NCBI GenBank assembly: GCA_963921825.1
Contig: OY997596.1
Span: 9,305,001-9,369,000 of the forward strand
Source of the DNA: Erodium maritimum
Taxonomy: Eukaryota; Streptophyta; Magnoliopsida; Geraniales; Geraniaceae
DNA length: 64,000 nt
Direction: 5' to 3'
Shown here: in pieces, positions 11,850-23,700 of the stretch
How the letters are laid out: every line of letters starts with the position of its first letter
Numbering within the stretch: the stretch's first letter is position 1
Position numbers and translations under genes: made by a program
The notes under the pieces: model-generated
Told to the model about the DNA's origin: nothing
The model's input: the letters and a program-made list of their open reading frames with translations, nothing else
Databases searched by the model: none

Positions 11850-12058
11850 ACAATGACATGGGAGGTGTCCGCAGTGTACTTCCGTAGTTGGGAAATGTGT
11901 AAGACGTTATGGACGTTCCCAAGCTGCGGTGGTAGTGCGAGACGGTAAGCAACGACTCCCACTCTATCCAGAATCTCAAAAGGGCCTATATACCGCGGGG
12001 CCAACTTGCCTCCGCCGCGGTTGAACCGTATCAGCCCCCTCTTCGTGTTCACCTTCAG
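11850..12058 (-). pseudogene. Gypsy pol fragment, integrase C-terminal region
   Basis: Minus-strand translation reads LKVNTKRGLIRF, then KLAPRYIGPFEILDRVG, VAYRLALPP and NVHNVLHISQLRKY. This is the segment between the integrase core and the chromodomain in plant chromoviruses (usual form LSPRFIGPFEI...FHVSQLRKY). It is cut at 12058 on the 5' side and by the nested LTR at 11849 on the 3' side. Confidence 0.92.
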
Positions 12059-12950
12059 GAATATAAAAATAAAATGCGTTGGATGATTTATTGAAGAATC
12101 ACTACTCCTATTTATAGGAGATTACAAGACCACGTAAAGAAACTAATATTACATAATATTGTAATTAATATCGTAATCAAATAAGAACAAATCAATTTAT
12201 TTATTTGTTTGATTTGATTACCTTCAATAAGAAGGGCCAAAAACCGTCGTGGAAAAACGAAAAAAAAAAGAACGAAAAAAAAAGAAGACGAGGGGGGAGG
12301 ACAAACCACCGGCGTCGTCACTAGCTCCGGAGGAAGCTAGATCAGACGCCGGCAGTGAAAGAAGGTCAGATTAGGATTGAGGTTTAGTGAGAAATGAGAA
12401 CACCAAAACTTATAGAGAGAAGCTACACAATCCTTTAGATACTGTGTTTGTGTTTGGAGTGTGTTTTTCATGATGCTTGTGGCGTGGAGTGTGATCTGCT
12501 TTTACCTGTTGAAGTTTATTTTCTTACATCATATTCTCAACATTCCTTTGTTTTTTAGATTTAATTTTTCAAAGACAATGTCTTTAAGATGTTGCAAATG
12601 CAACCAAAACGAATGTTTAAGACACTTTTTTGCTGTAAAACATAATAATGATAAGATTTGCAAAAAAATGATAACATAAAGTACTTACCATGATGGAGAA
12701 ACACACCAACACTAAATTCAGACGATTTTTTTTATCAACAAAATATATCTATAAATCCTCATCCCTATAACATAAGGCAGAATGAGAGGGAAGGCAAAAC
12801 ATAAATCCTCAAGAAGAACCAAACCATTACAATTCTAAACATTAATTATGTCACATTAACTCCAAAACCCACAAAGCAATACCCAACAACTTACAAATTA
12901 AAGCACGAAAGACAATCAACGCTAGTGCATAATTATGCGACACAATAATA
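12059..12950. other. 3' flank of the P450 gene, no other gene
   Basis: The AT-rich interval between the broken chromovirus and the P450 stop codon probably includes the P450 3' UTR (about 12720-12950 read on the minus strand). A/T homopolymers and short ORFs are present; none resembles a protein. The part at 12075-12260 could be a diverged repeat, but I cannot place it. Confidence 0.5.
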
Positions 12951-14915
12951 CTAAAATGGGATACTAATCCGCGGTTTTATAAGAACTTCAAGTGGAGTCG
13001 CCTTTAAGTTGGTGAGCCCAAAACTTTCGGTCATGTCAACTTTTGTACTCCCGAAAGTTGATACATCAAATGCATGTAAGAAGTTAGCTAAGGCGAAATG
13101 AACAACTTGTAGGCCAAAACTTATTCCAGGACATCCTCGTCTTCCGCTTGAGAATGGAAGTAGATCAAACTGTTTCCCCTTAAAATCAATATCCTTATGT
13201 GTTGTTAAGAACCGGTCTGGCTTAAATGCGGATGGGTCTGGCCATACTCGAGGGTCGTTTTGAATCTTCCATAAGTTGGGTATCACACGAGTGCCTTTGG
13301 GGAAGTGAAATCCACTTACAATGCAATCCGTGATACATTTATGTGGAACTGAGAGTGGTACAGGCGGGTATAATCTCAGCGTCTCTTTCACAATGGCTTG
13401 CAAATAAACTAAGTTACTTACGTCCGATTCTCTTGGTAATCTTTCGTTGCCAATGACTGTGCGCAGCTCTTCTTGAGCCATCGCCAACTCTTGAGGATTG
13501 TTCAGTAAAAGTGATACTGCCCATACCATGGTCACAGTAGAAGTGTCTGTAGCCGCTGAAATCATTTGCTTGAGATCGCAAATTTTACTAGTTAGATTAA
13601 CAACTTTGTAAACCGTACACACTTATATGGCTTGAATTTCCAAATTTCTTTAGTAGTGCTAATAGAGGACCAACTCAACTAAAAGCTCAAGCTGATAGTT
13701 GAAGGCCCAATTATAGTTATATTCTAACACGCGTCCTCACGGATAAATCCGTTTTGCGGGTTTGGAGGTGAATTATATAGAAGAGGAGATAAGTCCATCG
13801 AAAAGAGATATAAGGGCTGGCCCATTTAGGAAAAATTTGGTAGTGGGGAAGAAATTAATTATTTTTGTTAAGAATGGGGTTTAAACCCGGGTCCGTGAAG
13901 AATCAAGCTCTAATACTATATTAGAGGTTCAACTCAACTAAAAGTTCAAGCTGATAATTAAATGCCCAAATATAATTATATTCTAACCAGTACTTACCAA
14001 GCATGTGGATTTGATCACGGTATCAGCATCGTAACCAGCAAGGCCTTCGGCACCAATAGCTGAGATCATCACATCGATGAAATCTTGTTGATCATCATCA
14101 GGAGAAACTTTGTTCTGGCGATGCTCCTCTAGCCATGTAGCTAGAACAGAGTCCATCTTTCGAGCCGTTTTCTTCATCTTGTTGATGTGTCCTCCAATAT
14201 CAAGCCGCTCCAAGAGAGGGAAAGCGTCGGAGAGCACTGACATCCCGAAGAGTTGGAAGAAGTCCCTCATCGCTTTTTGCCACTCGCACTTGTCATCCTC
14301 ATCGCTTCCTAAAGCATCATAGCGCTTTCTGGCAACGGTTCTGAGAATAATATTGTAAGTGAGGTTATGAAACCACTCCTTTAGCTCCACCGAAACACAC
14401 GTTTCATGTCTCTTGTCGTGCCAACGCTTGTAGAGATCTTTGATAGAGGTCTCCACTTCGGAGACGCGCACGTGCTTGAGTAACTCGATCCGCCGGCTAG
14501 AGAGGATCTCCAAGATGGCGATCTTCCTTATTTCACGCCAATACGAACCGTAAGGGGACAAACCAAAGAGGGCGTAGTTGTAGCCAAGGTATTTAGCAGC
14601 TGCGAATTCGGGACGAGTGCTCAACGCCGCATCATGGGTCGTGAAGCACTCTTTGATGGTCTCGGAACTGCTCACCACGACGGCTCGACGCATCCCTAGC
14701 CGGATGCTGAAAACGGGGCCGCACTTATCCGCGAGCTCTCCGAGTGTTCGGTGAGGGAGCTTTGAGCCACCCGCAAAGAGGTGGAGATGTCCGATGATGG
14801 GCCATGCACCCGGAGCCGTAGGTGGTGTTTTGTGTTTCTTGCCCCTTAGGAGAATGCGAGAAATGGACAAGAGAGCAAGGACTAAGAGACTCGTTATGGC
14901 CATCATTGTTTCCAT
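12951..14915 (-). CDS. CYP82: Cytochrome P450, CYP82-family-like, two exons
   Basis: Exon 1 is 13998-14915 and exon 2 is 12951-13568 (minus strand), with a phase-0 intron (GT at 13997, AG at 13570-13569). The product is 511 aa. I take the ATG at 14915 (METMMAITS) as start; the frame is open to 14930 but without an upstream ATG. Residues 5-25 form the membrane anchor, followed by a proline-rich hinge (TPPTAPGAWPIIGHLH). The I-helix SAATDTST is at about 310-317, KETLR (ExxR) at 367-371, FKPDRF in the PERF position, and the haem loop PFSSGRRGCPG has its ligand Cys at about 452. The pattern SVPH...DPRVWPDP...FLTTHKDIDFKG...DMTESFGLTNLKATPLEV is characteristic of CYP82. Family members are ER-bound monooxygenases of specialised metabolism; the substrate cannot be inferred. 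No frame damage is seen. The intron holds a TRIM element. Confidence 0.93.
13663..13988 (-). mobile_element. TRIM retrotransposon inside the CYP82 intron
   Basis: Two direct repeats of about 67 bp, 13922-13988 and 13663-13729 (on the minus strand TTAGAATATAAYTATAWTTG ... TTTTAGTTGAGTTG), flank about 190 bp of non-coding DNA. Just inside the upstream repeat (minus strand) lies TAGTATTAGAGCTTG, similar to the initiator-Met-tRNA primer site TGGTATCAGAGC. Tiny LTRs, a primer site and no coding capacity fit a TRIM. Possible duplication GTACT/GCACT. A second copy is at 44062-44373. The element begins about 9 bp after the splice donor. Confidence 0.82.
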
Positions 14916-14966
14916 CTTTTTTGTGCTCAATTATTTGCTTTGCTTGCAGTGGCTCACTTGCTACAA

Positions 14967-14975
14967 TATATATAT
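14967..14975 (-). promoter_or_regulatory. Candidate TATA box of the CYP82 gene
   Basis: TATATATAT about 52-60 bp upstream of the chosen ATG on the minus strand. This leaves a short leader, which is plausible for a plant P450. It is a positional inference only. Confidence 0.45.
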
Positions 14976-17366
14976 TGGACATGGAAGGTTACTCAAGAGG
15001 TTGCATGAGAATGAACACGTCAAGCTTACTTCATGTATAAAAACACCTAAGCTCGTCAGCCACATTGAATTTCGGGGCCAAATCACATGCATGTGTTGTG
15101 GGTTATATCGAATAAATTCTTATAAAGACAAATGGGTAGTAAAGACAAATTACTAATTATTGGGGTTTAATAATTATAGGCCATTTCTTTCCTTATCTCT
15201 TGTCTTGGGATGTTGAAATGAAACAATTTTTTAACAAATCTTGATCATACAAAAATATTACTAAGCAGCACCAACAAACAAATTAGTAGAGACAGGATGT
15301 TACGTACAAGATGCAACTAAATATAAGTTATCGCAAATACAGTAACTTCTTGAAGATTTGAAGACTCAACGATCTTCAAAGCTCATGAAGATCGTTCATC
15401 CTTTTTCTTTCTTCAAATCTCAAATCTTCTTGGGGTATGTCAAGGCCTCATCATTGATGTAGTGTTCTGGGTGACAAGCCTCTAAGTCATCGAACCATCA
15501 AGCTGCTACAGTGTCACAGTTCTTAGTTACTGTTCCTTCTACAGCAATCTGCAACCAAGGAGCTTCTCTACCGCTACTGATCGTCCAAAAATTAGTGCTG
15601 CTGATTCTAATATGGCAAATATGGAGGGTTCTAAACTCTCGGTTCAAGAACTCAGTGGAGATTGGAATGAAGGTCAGAAGGAACCCAGGGAATCTCAGCT
15701 GCATTTCAAGGAGAAAGCCAAAGTTTTGTATTCAACGCCAGTAAAGGAGGGATTCAAAGCTAAAGATCAGAGAGAATACTCTGTTCCTTCAACTGAGACT
15801 ACTCAACAATATTCACCTGGTGGCAAGACGAAGTGGATTGGGGGACAAAAAATGTTTTATGATAGGAATTTCAAACCTATAGACTCGGAGACAGATCTCA
15901 CTCCAGAGTTTCAAGGAAACTTCAGACAAAACCGTGTTGATAGAACATGACCAATGACTCTCGAGGGTGGGCATAGACCATTCTTTGCTGCATCTTCATC
16001 TAATGGTCCACCTCCGGGGTTTGAAAATTTGAACAATAAGCATAGAAGAACTGAGGCTGAGAGCATTATTGTCTTGAGAAGATGGAGAAGAAGGTTAGGG
16101 CCTCAGTTAAAGACACAAGGTGACAGAGGCTGGGAGAATGTGAAGTCAGGGGAAGATGAACATTGGGCATTTGTAAGTAACATTCCTCCCAATTCTACTG
16201 CTATATGGCTGGAAGATCAATTCAAAGAAGCTGGGGACATACTCACAGTACAAGCTCCCACAAAACCAAACTTGAGGGGAAGGTGGTTTGCATTCTTGAG
16301 GTTTAAAACTAAGGAGGGACTAAATGCAGCAATTTATAATTTCAATGGATGGCATCTGTGTGGATACAAAATTCTTATTGTCAAAGCTTGGAAGAAGGAT
16401 AACACAAGCTTCATACAACCTCAGCAATTGTGGAGGGAAAAAAATATCAGGCCTGCAAAAGAGTGGAACAAAGTAACAAATGTGCAAACAATGGAGGACC
16501 AGATTCTACAAGCCATTAAAACATATGCAAATACGGGCTCAGTGATGGAGATTAATGAGAAGAAGCTAAGAAGATCTCAAGTGGCTTTATCAGTTAGAAA
16601 CCTTAGTGCTGTGGCAATAATGAGGGAAATGGCTCTGGAAGGAATCTCTGAGATAGAGGTTAGAGATTTGGGAGGCAGGTGTGTTTTGTTGACATTTCCA
16701 GATAAAGAGTATGAAAGGTTGATGATTGAGGAAAATAGGAGCTGGTTGGAGAATTGGTTCATAATACTCCCTAATTGCCAGAGATTATGCTCTCAAAATG
16801 GGAGATTTCATTGGATATCAGTTAAAGGAGTTCCTTTTATTGGATGGTGTTCAGAAACTTTGGCTGCTGCCACAAGAGGGGTGGGAGAATTCATTTATTT
16901 ACATCCATCTTCCTCAGCTGGGACAAATTTAGAGGAAGCCTTTGTCTTGATTCATACCTCACACCTAACTGATTTCTGCAAGGAAACTAGTTTCAAATTG
17001 CTAAAGACCACCTTCAAAGCATCAATCACTAGTGCTAACAAAAATACATTGCCTCAATGGGATCCTCCTCAAGACATATATGAAGACTCATCCACAGGGA
17101 GAACATTATCTACAAATTTCACAACCCCATCAACTTACAAAAGCCACTCTATTTCAGTAACCCCTCATTTGTTGGTTGACACTGATAACAATGATAACAA
17201 AGATGAAGGCTTAGAGGAGTCTGAGAAAAGTTTGAGCCAGAACATTTATACTCAGGACAGGAAAAAAATGGAGAATGATATTGACTCTGAGGAGATCCAG
17301 GTTGGTGAAGAAGTTATGATTATTGAAGAAGGGACCCTTCAAAGGGATGTGATTAATGAAGACAAG

Positions 17367-19916
17367 TGTAAGACCCGCTTCCGATCGAACCGGTGACTCC
17401 GGAAGTCACTCGGGACTTTTCCGGAAACCAAACGAAGTAGTCATTATCACGGTTGGCTTCAGGGGAGAAAACCCTTTCGTTTGAGTATAATATTGGATAA
17501 AGTCAATTTTGGTCAAAACGAGACTTTATATCGACTAAAGCTTCAATTTTAAAAGTGCTGGAATTTAAATTGGAAAATTAAATGAGCTAGAGGGACACTT
17601 GTCTTATTTTGGTTGAATGAGAGAAAAAGGGATAGTCATTGTCCCTTTTACCCTCCCAAAAGCCACCACAAAGGAATCTAGCTCAAGGGCCTTTAGGTCT
17701 TTACTCCATCTAGGTATTATATTGGATTGGAGAAGCAAAATCAAATCATTTTCTCCTTGTTGTAGCCGAAACTTAGAGGGGAAGCAAGGAAGGAGAGCTC
17801 CCATGGAGGTTTGAAGGAAAACCAAAGAAGAAGGAGCCATTTGGGGTCTTCCTCTAGCCATCCACCCTCAAAATCACTAGCATCCTCTTCATCTCATCAT
17901 TCTAGAGGTAATGGAACTCTCTATTAATCATTTCTCTTCATCTATTTCCTTGGGTTTTGGGTGAAAATTGCTAGATGATGTTGGGTTTGAGTAGAGATGG
18001 TGGGAGATGGTGTTGATGATGAACCTTGTTGGATTTTGGTTGAGAAATCAATAGTTGTTGGAGATTTTGAAGTGGTTTTGATTTGAGGAATCCTTGGAAA
18101 CTTGTTTGTGTGTTGATTCCTACCATGGGTAGAGGAGTATTGAAGGTTTTGGGCTGTTTTGGGAGTTGGAAGGGGTAAATTTTTGGGTTTAAGGGTGGTT
18201 TTTCGGAGTTTTGGAGCTTGAGGTTGAAGAAGGGCGAAACTGCCCTGGTGCGCCACGGATCCGTGACGGATCCCGTGACGGGCGACGTCACGGCTCCGTG
18301 AGGGAGTCCGTGGCGGCACTCGTCACGGCTCCGTGACGGTAACCGTGAGGGTTAACGTCACGGATCCGTGACCAGCTCCGTGACCCACCAGGGTGAGGGT
18401 TTCTTGAGGGTTCTTGAGGGTTTTGTCATCTTGGTTTTGGGCTGAACTTTGGAAGGGTTTTGGGGGTCCTTCTTACTGTTTAAGTGGAGCCTAATTAGCG
18501 TTTCTTGTGTCCAAGACTTTGTGGATCAAGCTAGAGGAGGAAGGATCACGCTGGGAACCGAGGAGGGAGCGAAGTGGTGATCACCGGACTTCATCCAAGC
18601 GTTGAAGAGGAGGACCTTGAGGTAGGGAAAGCCTTAACCTCTCGTGTACCATGCTTAGTATGCATGCTAGGTTAATAAAATGGAAAAGGTCCTAGATATG
18701 CCTATAGGATGCGAATAACTAGCATAATCGTCTTTCATTTTCTAATAACCGGAAGTGTCTAGTGGTGACCGATTAGGATGCCAATCACTAGTGTAATTCG
18801 CTTTTAAATACTTGGGATATGATTGTCTGGTAGAGGAGCCTTGGCAAAGCCCTCGGATTAGTTGCTTGTTAGGATCACATGCTTGGTTGTTGATTGCTTA
18901 GTGGATAGGCTAAAGAGTCTAACGAAACTGGTAGAATTGCATGTGTGCATGCTCTTTTGAAGGTTCTTATATTTGGTTGATTGTATTCGTACTTGCTCGT
19001 TGGTTGTATTCGATTGATTACTTGATTTACTTGAATGCTTGTTTGGAGCATCGAGTATGACTGGTTGTACCGTGCGGTGCAATCAGGTGATCGATGCCCC
19101 GGTGGTTCGAAACTGGTAAGTGAACGGTAAGTTGGAATTGTGTGATTGGTGTGCTATGTTTGCGTGATTCATGTACTGCTTGTTGTGGTGAATTGATGAT
19201 GTGTGAGCCATGTGTGGCATTGCATTGGTGGTTGTTGAGCTTGTATTATTTCGTGTTTCGGTTGAGTGCGTTATTCAATTATTAACTGCTTATTATTAAA
19301 TTGTCCAAGTGTATGCTCTCCATGAGAGTAATAGACTTGGTTCCCGAGGACATAAAATCCCTTGGAGACGTTTCTGAGAAGTCCGATGATAAGCGCCCCG
19401 AAGGGTTGTTTCCGGTCGCCTCAATGATATGCGTCTCCTCTGGATTTGAGGGAAAATCCGAGAGGACACGTCATGTGGATCGGAGGGTGGAGACTTCATG
19501 TACCACGGCATTGGTTGATTTATCTATTACCTGTGTCTGTTAAGATATTTGTGGTTGGCTTTATCCTTGATCTTGTTGAGTTGAAGGTCCACTTTGTTAT
19601 GTGTTTTTCCTACTGAGCGTAAGCTCACCCCTGCGAGTTCTTTGTTGTGTCTACAGGTTTGATTGAGGAGTAGAGGCTTAGGAGCTTCTCGTGTGGGTCC
19701 CGTAGAGACTTCTTGTTTATTTCCTTTGGTTTAAGAACAGTTTTTGTAAGACTTATTATTACACTCCCGGAGGGTTACTTATACTTTACATTGAAGTTTA
19801 TGGATTGAGGTACTTATTGGAGGTTTTCAAGGTTTAAATATTGTTTTATTGTTTATTTGTCTTCTATTACCCGTCATGCCTCGAGTCCGGGCGATAACCG
19901 GATTTGGGGCGTGACA
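17367..19916 (+). mobile_element. Solo LTR (copy C1, 2,550 bp) in the LINE ORF1
   Basis: It starts TGTAAGACCCGC and ends GGGGCGTGACA, flanked by a perfect 5-bp duplication ACAAG at 17362-17366 and 19917-19921. Removing it and one duplication restores the ORF1 frame, which proves the boundaries. No internal retroviral sequence is present, so it is a solo LTR left by recombination between two LTRs of a chromovirus like the one at 5984-12058. The conserved TACTGAGCGTAAGCTCACCC motif is at 19611-19630. Confidence 0.96.
18240..18390 (+). repeat. CGTGACG/CGTCACG dyad array in LTR copy C1
   Basis: Alternating CCGTGACGG and CGTCACGG blocks, for example GACGTCACGGCTCCGTGA, with many TGACG cores. The same kind of array lies at 45488-45580 and 54815-54950 at the same depth (about 0.9 kb) in other copies. 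Confidence 0.85.
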
Positions 19917-20763
19917 ACAAGGTTGGGGGAGAATTAAATATTATTGAGGAAGAGGTGAGTAATAAATTGGAAGAATCTGCCATGCCTACTGAGTTGGCTT
20001 GTGTTGTAGTCCAAGATACTTTGTCACCATTAATTCCCACAGACATTCCCTCTGCTATTGAAGATCCTAGGTTACAGAAGACACAAGTGCTGGTTGAAGA
20101 AGAAGGAACAGTAAATACACTAACCATTGGTTTAAATCCTTTGATTATTATCCAAAGTGTGGACTTGTCAAAAACAGCTGGTGGAACAACATTGGGGCTG
20201 GAGTTGGCAGGGAACATTAATGAGAAGTTAAGGGTTCAAAAGGGAGATATCTTAGAGGGGCCACAAGAAGATACTATCAACTCATTGGAATTAGAAGTGG
20301 AGGGAAATCAGAATTTAAGTTCTATTTTTACTAATAGTCCTACTACTCTTTCTCAGTCCTCAAACCCTAAACTAAGAGACTCAACAAGTAAAAGAAGATC
20401 AAAAAAGTCTCAGGTCTCCTATGTCTATGACACTAGATCAAAGAAAGGAAAAGAAGTGCCACTGTTGCAGTTGTCAGATAAGAAGATGAAGTCTCAGCTG
20501 GGAAGTAATAGCAGAGAAGAACATAAGAGTCCCTGGGAGTATTGTAAGGCCATAGGATTGAAAGCTTTTATAGCTGATGAATTGGTTGCTGATCAGTTTG
20601 AGAATCTGGAAGCAGAGATAAATCAAAAGGTTCATTTTGGAACTGATTCTAGTGAAGAGGCCGATGAAGGCCAAGGTACAGAATTACTTGAACAACTCTC
20701 AGGAACACCTTGCTTGGATGACATAAAATCCCAGGCAAGGTACTCTGCCTCTCCTTGAGTCTA

Positions 20764-23700
20764 ATGAAGCTCCTCTCTTGGAACATGAGAGGAACCTCTT
20801 CTCAACAAAAGAGAAGAATGTTAAGAGATACTATAGTGCAACAAAGACCTTTTATTTTACTACAAGAGACAAAGATTCAGTTAATTTCTCCTTTCTTTTT
20901 GAGATCAATAGGGTTACCTAATGGCTGGGATTTAAGCTACATTAATGCTCAAGGACTAGCTGGAGGTATATGCTCAATATAGAAGAGGTTTTTAGTCTTG
21001 CTCAAGGACCAGTTGTGTAATGCTCAAGCTAGCTGGAGGACTAGCTTGAATACTGAAGTTTTCAAGTTACAGATGATTAAGCCTCTACATCATGCAATAA
21101 TTTGGTTTGGGTATTGTCAAGATTGGGAGATAAGTGTGGTGATTGTTAATGTTTATGCCCCTTGTTCCATTACATTGAGGAGATCTTTTTGGGCAGAACT
21201 AATAGAGGAAGCTTCATCATTTGGGGACTTTTATATTGTTGCTGGAGATTTCAATGCTATCCTCAATCCTGCTGAAAAATCCACTCAATCTCAATCCCTT
21301 TTATCCAACAGAGATTTTAATAAGTTTATCCAGGAAGCAGGGTTGGTTGATATCCCTTTGAGAGGGGGAAAATTCACCTGGTTTCAGTCAGCTACAAAGG
21401 CATCAAGACTTGACAGATTCTTGCTTGCTCCACAAGTAATGGCAAAAATTCAAAATATATCCCAAACAGCCCTACCTAGAGGAATTTCTGATCATAAACC
21501 TATTGTCCTTGCTGATCCATTTGTTGATTGGGGAGCTAGACCCTTTAAATTTATCAATGCCTGGCTGGATCATCCTTTATTTTACACAACTGTTAAGGTT
21601 TTTTGGTCCTCATTGATTATTTTGGGGGATCCTGGGTATATCATATGGATGAAACTCAAGCTGCTAAAGGCCTTTTTGAAAAAGTGGAATGTGGAAGTCT
21701 TTTGGATATTAGAAGCTGATATTGCCTCTCTACAACATCAAATAAATAGCCTGGATGGGATTTTGGAGACTAGAAGTCTAACACAGTTAGAGAGAAAGGA
21801 CAGAGCTCATTATAGTGCCCAGTTGATACAAAAATTGAAGTCCCTTGCAAAGTTATGGAGACAGAAGGCCAGGATTAAATGGGTTAAGGAGGGGGAGAGA
21901 TGTTCCAAATATTATCACATAATAGCCAATTACTCAGCATCAAGGAAGAAGATTGGAGAAATCTGTGAGGATGGAAGAGTACTTACATCTCCTGCTCAGA
22001 TTAAGGAGGCAGCTAGGGATCATTTTGCTAATAGATTCAAGAAGAAGTCATCAATGGTGGTAGACCTTTCACAATTACCTTTCAACAAAATTTCCCCAGC
22101 CAAAGCTGCTTTCCTAGAGAGACCATTCTCTGCTGAAGAGATACATTCTGCAGTATTGGCTTGTAATGGAGACAAAGCAACTGGTCCAGATGGTTACACA
22201 TTGAAGTTCTTCCAGAAGTGTTGGGATTTCTTACAACTGGAGGTTATTAATTATTGCAACCACTTTCATTTCACTGGTTTATTACACAAAGGCATTAATT
22301 CCTCCTTCTTCACTTTAATCCCAAAAACCCCAAATCCATCTACCTTTGAAGATTATAGACCTATCAGTCTTGTAGGGGATATTTATAAAATTTTATCCAA
22401 GATCCTTGTAGCAAGACTAAAAACAGTTATGGACCAGTTGGTTAGTGATGTACAAACAAGTTTCATTGCTGGAAGACAGATTATGGATGGCATACTCATT
22501 GCTACAGAGGTTCTACACTCAGTTAAAGCATCAAAGGAAGAAGTAATATTGTTTAAAGTAGATTTTGAAAAAGCCTATGACCATCTGGATTGGGATTATT
22601 TGAACCTTGTTCTACAGATCATGGGGTTTGATATCAAATGGAGGAGTTGGATGAATGTATGCTTCAATGCCTGGGTGTCAGTACTAGTTAATGGCTCTCC
22701 ATCAGTTGATTTCAAATTATCTAGGGGTCTGAGACAAGGCTGCTCCTTATCTCCTCTGCTATTTGCTTTAGCTGCTGAGGGTCTTCATCTGATTTTGGAA
22801 AAAGGAATTGCTTCTGGTAACCTTGTTGGAATAAATTGTGGTTTTGGAGGGCCTACCATCTCTCATCTTCAGTTTGCAGATGACACACTGATTTTCTTGA
22901 AGGCCAAGCTATCTCATGTACAAAATCTTAAGACCTCATTAATGGCATTTCAGCTAGCTTCTGGACTCAAGATTAACTTCTATAAATCTAAGGTGGTCCT
23001 TTTGAATGCTGAGACAATTTGTGAAAGCCAGATAACTGAGATTCTTGGGTGTGAAGGGGTTCAATTACCCTTGGATTATTTAGGCTTTCAGGTGGGAGCC
23101 AATCCAAGAAGATACAAAACCCGGGTCCCTATTATTGCTAAATTCAAGTTGAAGCTCAATTTATGGCAAGCTAAAACCCTCAACTTTGGTGGAAGAATCA
23201 TACTCATCAAATCCTCACTATCCTCTCTGCCCCTATACTATATGTCACTGTATAAAGCTCCAAAGAAAGTGTTGAGAGAAATGGAGATGTGGTAAAGAAG
23301 GTTTTTGTGGAATGGTTCTGTGACAAAGAAAGTACTACACAAAGTCAAATGGAACCTCATTTGTCTTCCAAAAGAGAAAGGAGGCCTTGGTATCAAAAGT
23401 CTATATATCATGAACACTGCTTTATTGGCAAAATGGTGGTGGAGATTTTCCATTGAAACCAATTCACTATGGAAGAAGTTTATATGTGCAAAATATGGTT
23501 GGTCTCCTGAGGACTGGGACTTATCACAAATTAGAATTGCTGGTAATCAAAATTTCTTGAGCCATGTTCAGTCATTGCTGTTAGATCAAAGCTTCAGTTC
23601 TGCAGTTGGTTTTGCTGGTTTAGAATGGGTTGTTCACAATGGGACTAGAGTGAATTTCTGGGAAGATATTTGGCTGATAGAGGAACCTCTCAAAAATAGA

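Larger units (their letters stand above)
5984..12058 (-). mobile_element. Truncated Ty3/Gypsy chromovirus (Tekay/Del-like), minus strand, with a nested LTR
   Basis: In minus-strand order the element has pol residues (12058-11850), then an inserted foreign LTR (9096-11849), then the chromodomain end of pol (9095-8880), a spacer TTTCGTGGACGAAATTTC, a purine-rich tract ending at 8833 and its 3' LTR (8832-5984). The order integrase tail, chromodomain, polypurine tract, LTR is that of plant chromoviruses. Everything upstream of the integrase tail (gag, protease, RT, RNase H, 5' LTR) is missing, with the break near 12058. No duplication can be checked because one end is lost. Confidence 0.85.
15612..20758 (+). 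pseudogene. LINE ORF1 (RRM-containing RNA-binding protein), interrupted
   Basis: One reading frame runs from the ATG at 15612 to 17366, is cut by a solo LTR (17367-19916 plus its 5-bp duplication), and resumes in the same frame at 19922 to the stop at 20756-20758. The total is about 860 codons. An in-frame TGA at 15948-15950 is a second lesion. An RRM is visible: RNP2-like WAFVSNIPPN (from about 16167) and RNP1-like RGRWFAFLRF (about 16277-16306), followed by NGWHLCGYKILIVKAW. The next region (GRCVLLTFPD...GVPFIGWCSETL) is shared with the LINE at 58182-58742. The C-terminal part is acidic and Ser/Lys-rich. In L1 elements ORF1 packages the element RNA. Confidence 0.9.

Noticed and set aside
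17942-18319. 125-aa and 106-aa minus-strand ORFs
   Set aside because: They lie wholly within the solo LTR 17367-19916, antisense to it, and are low-complexity.
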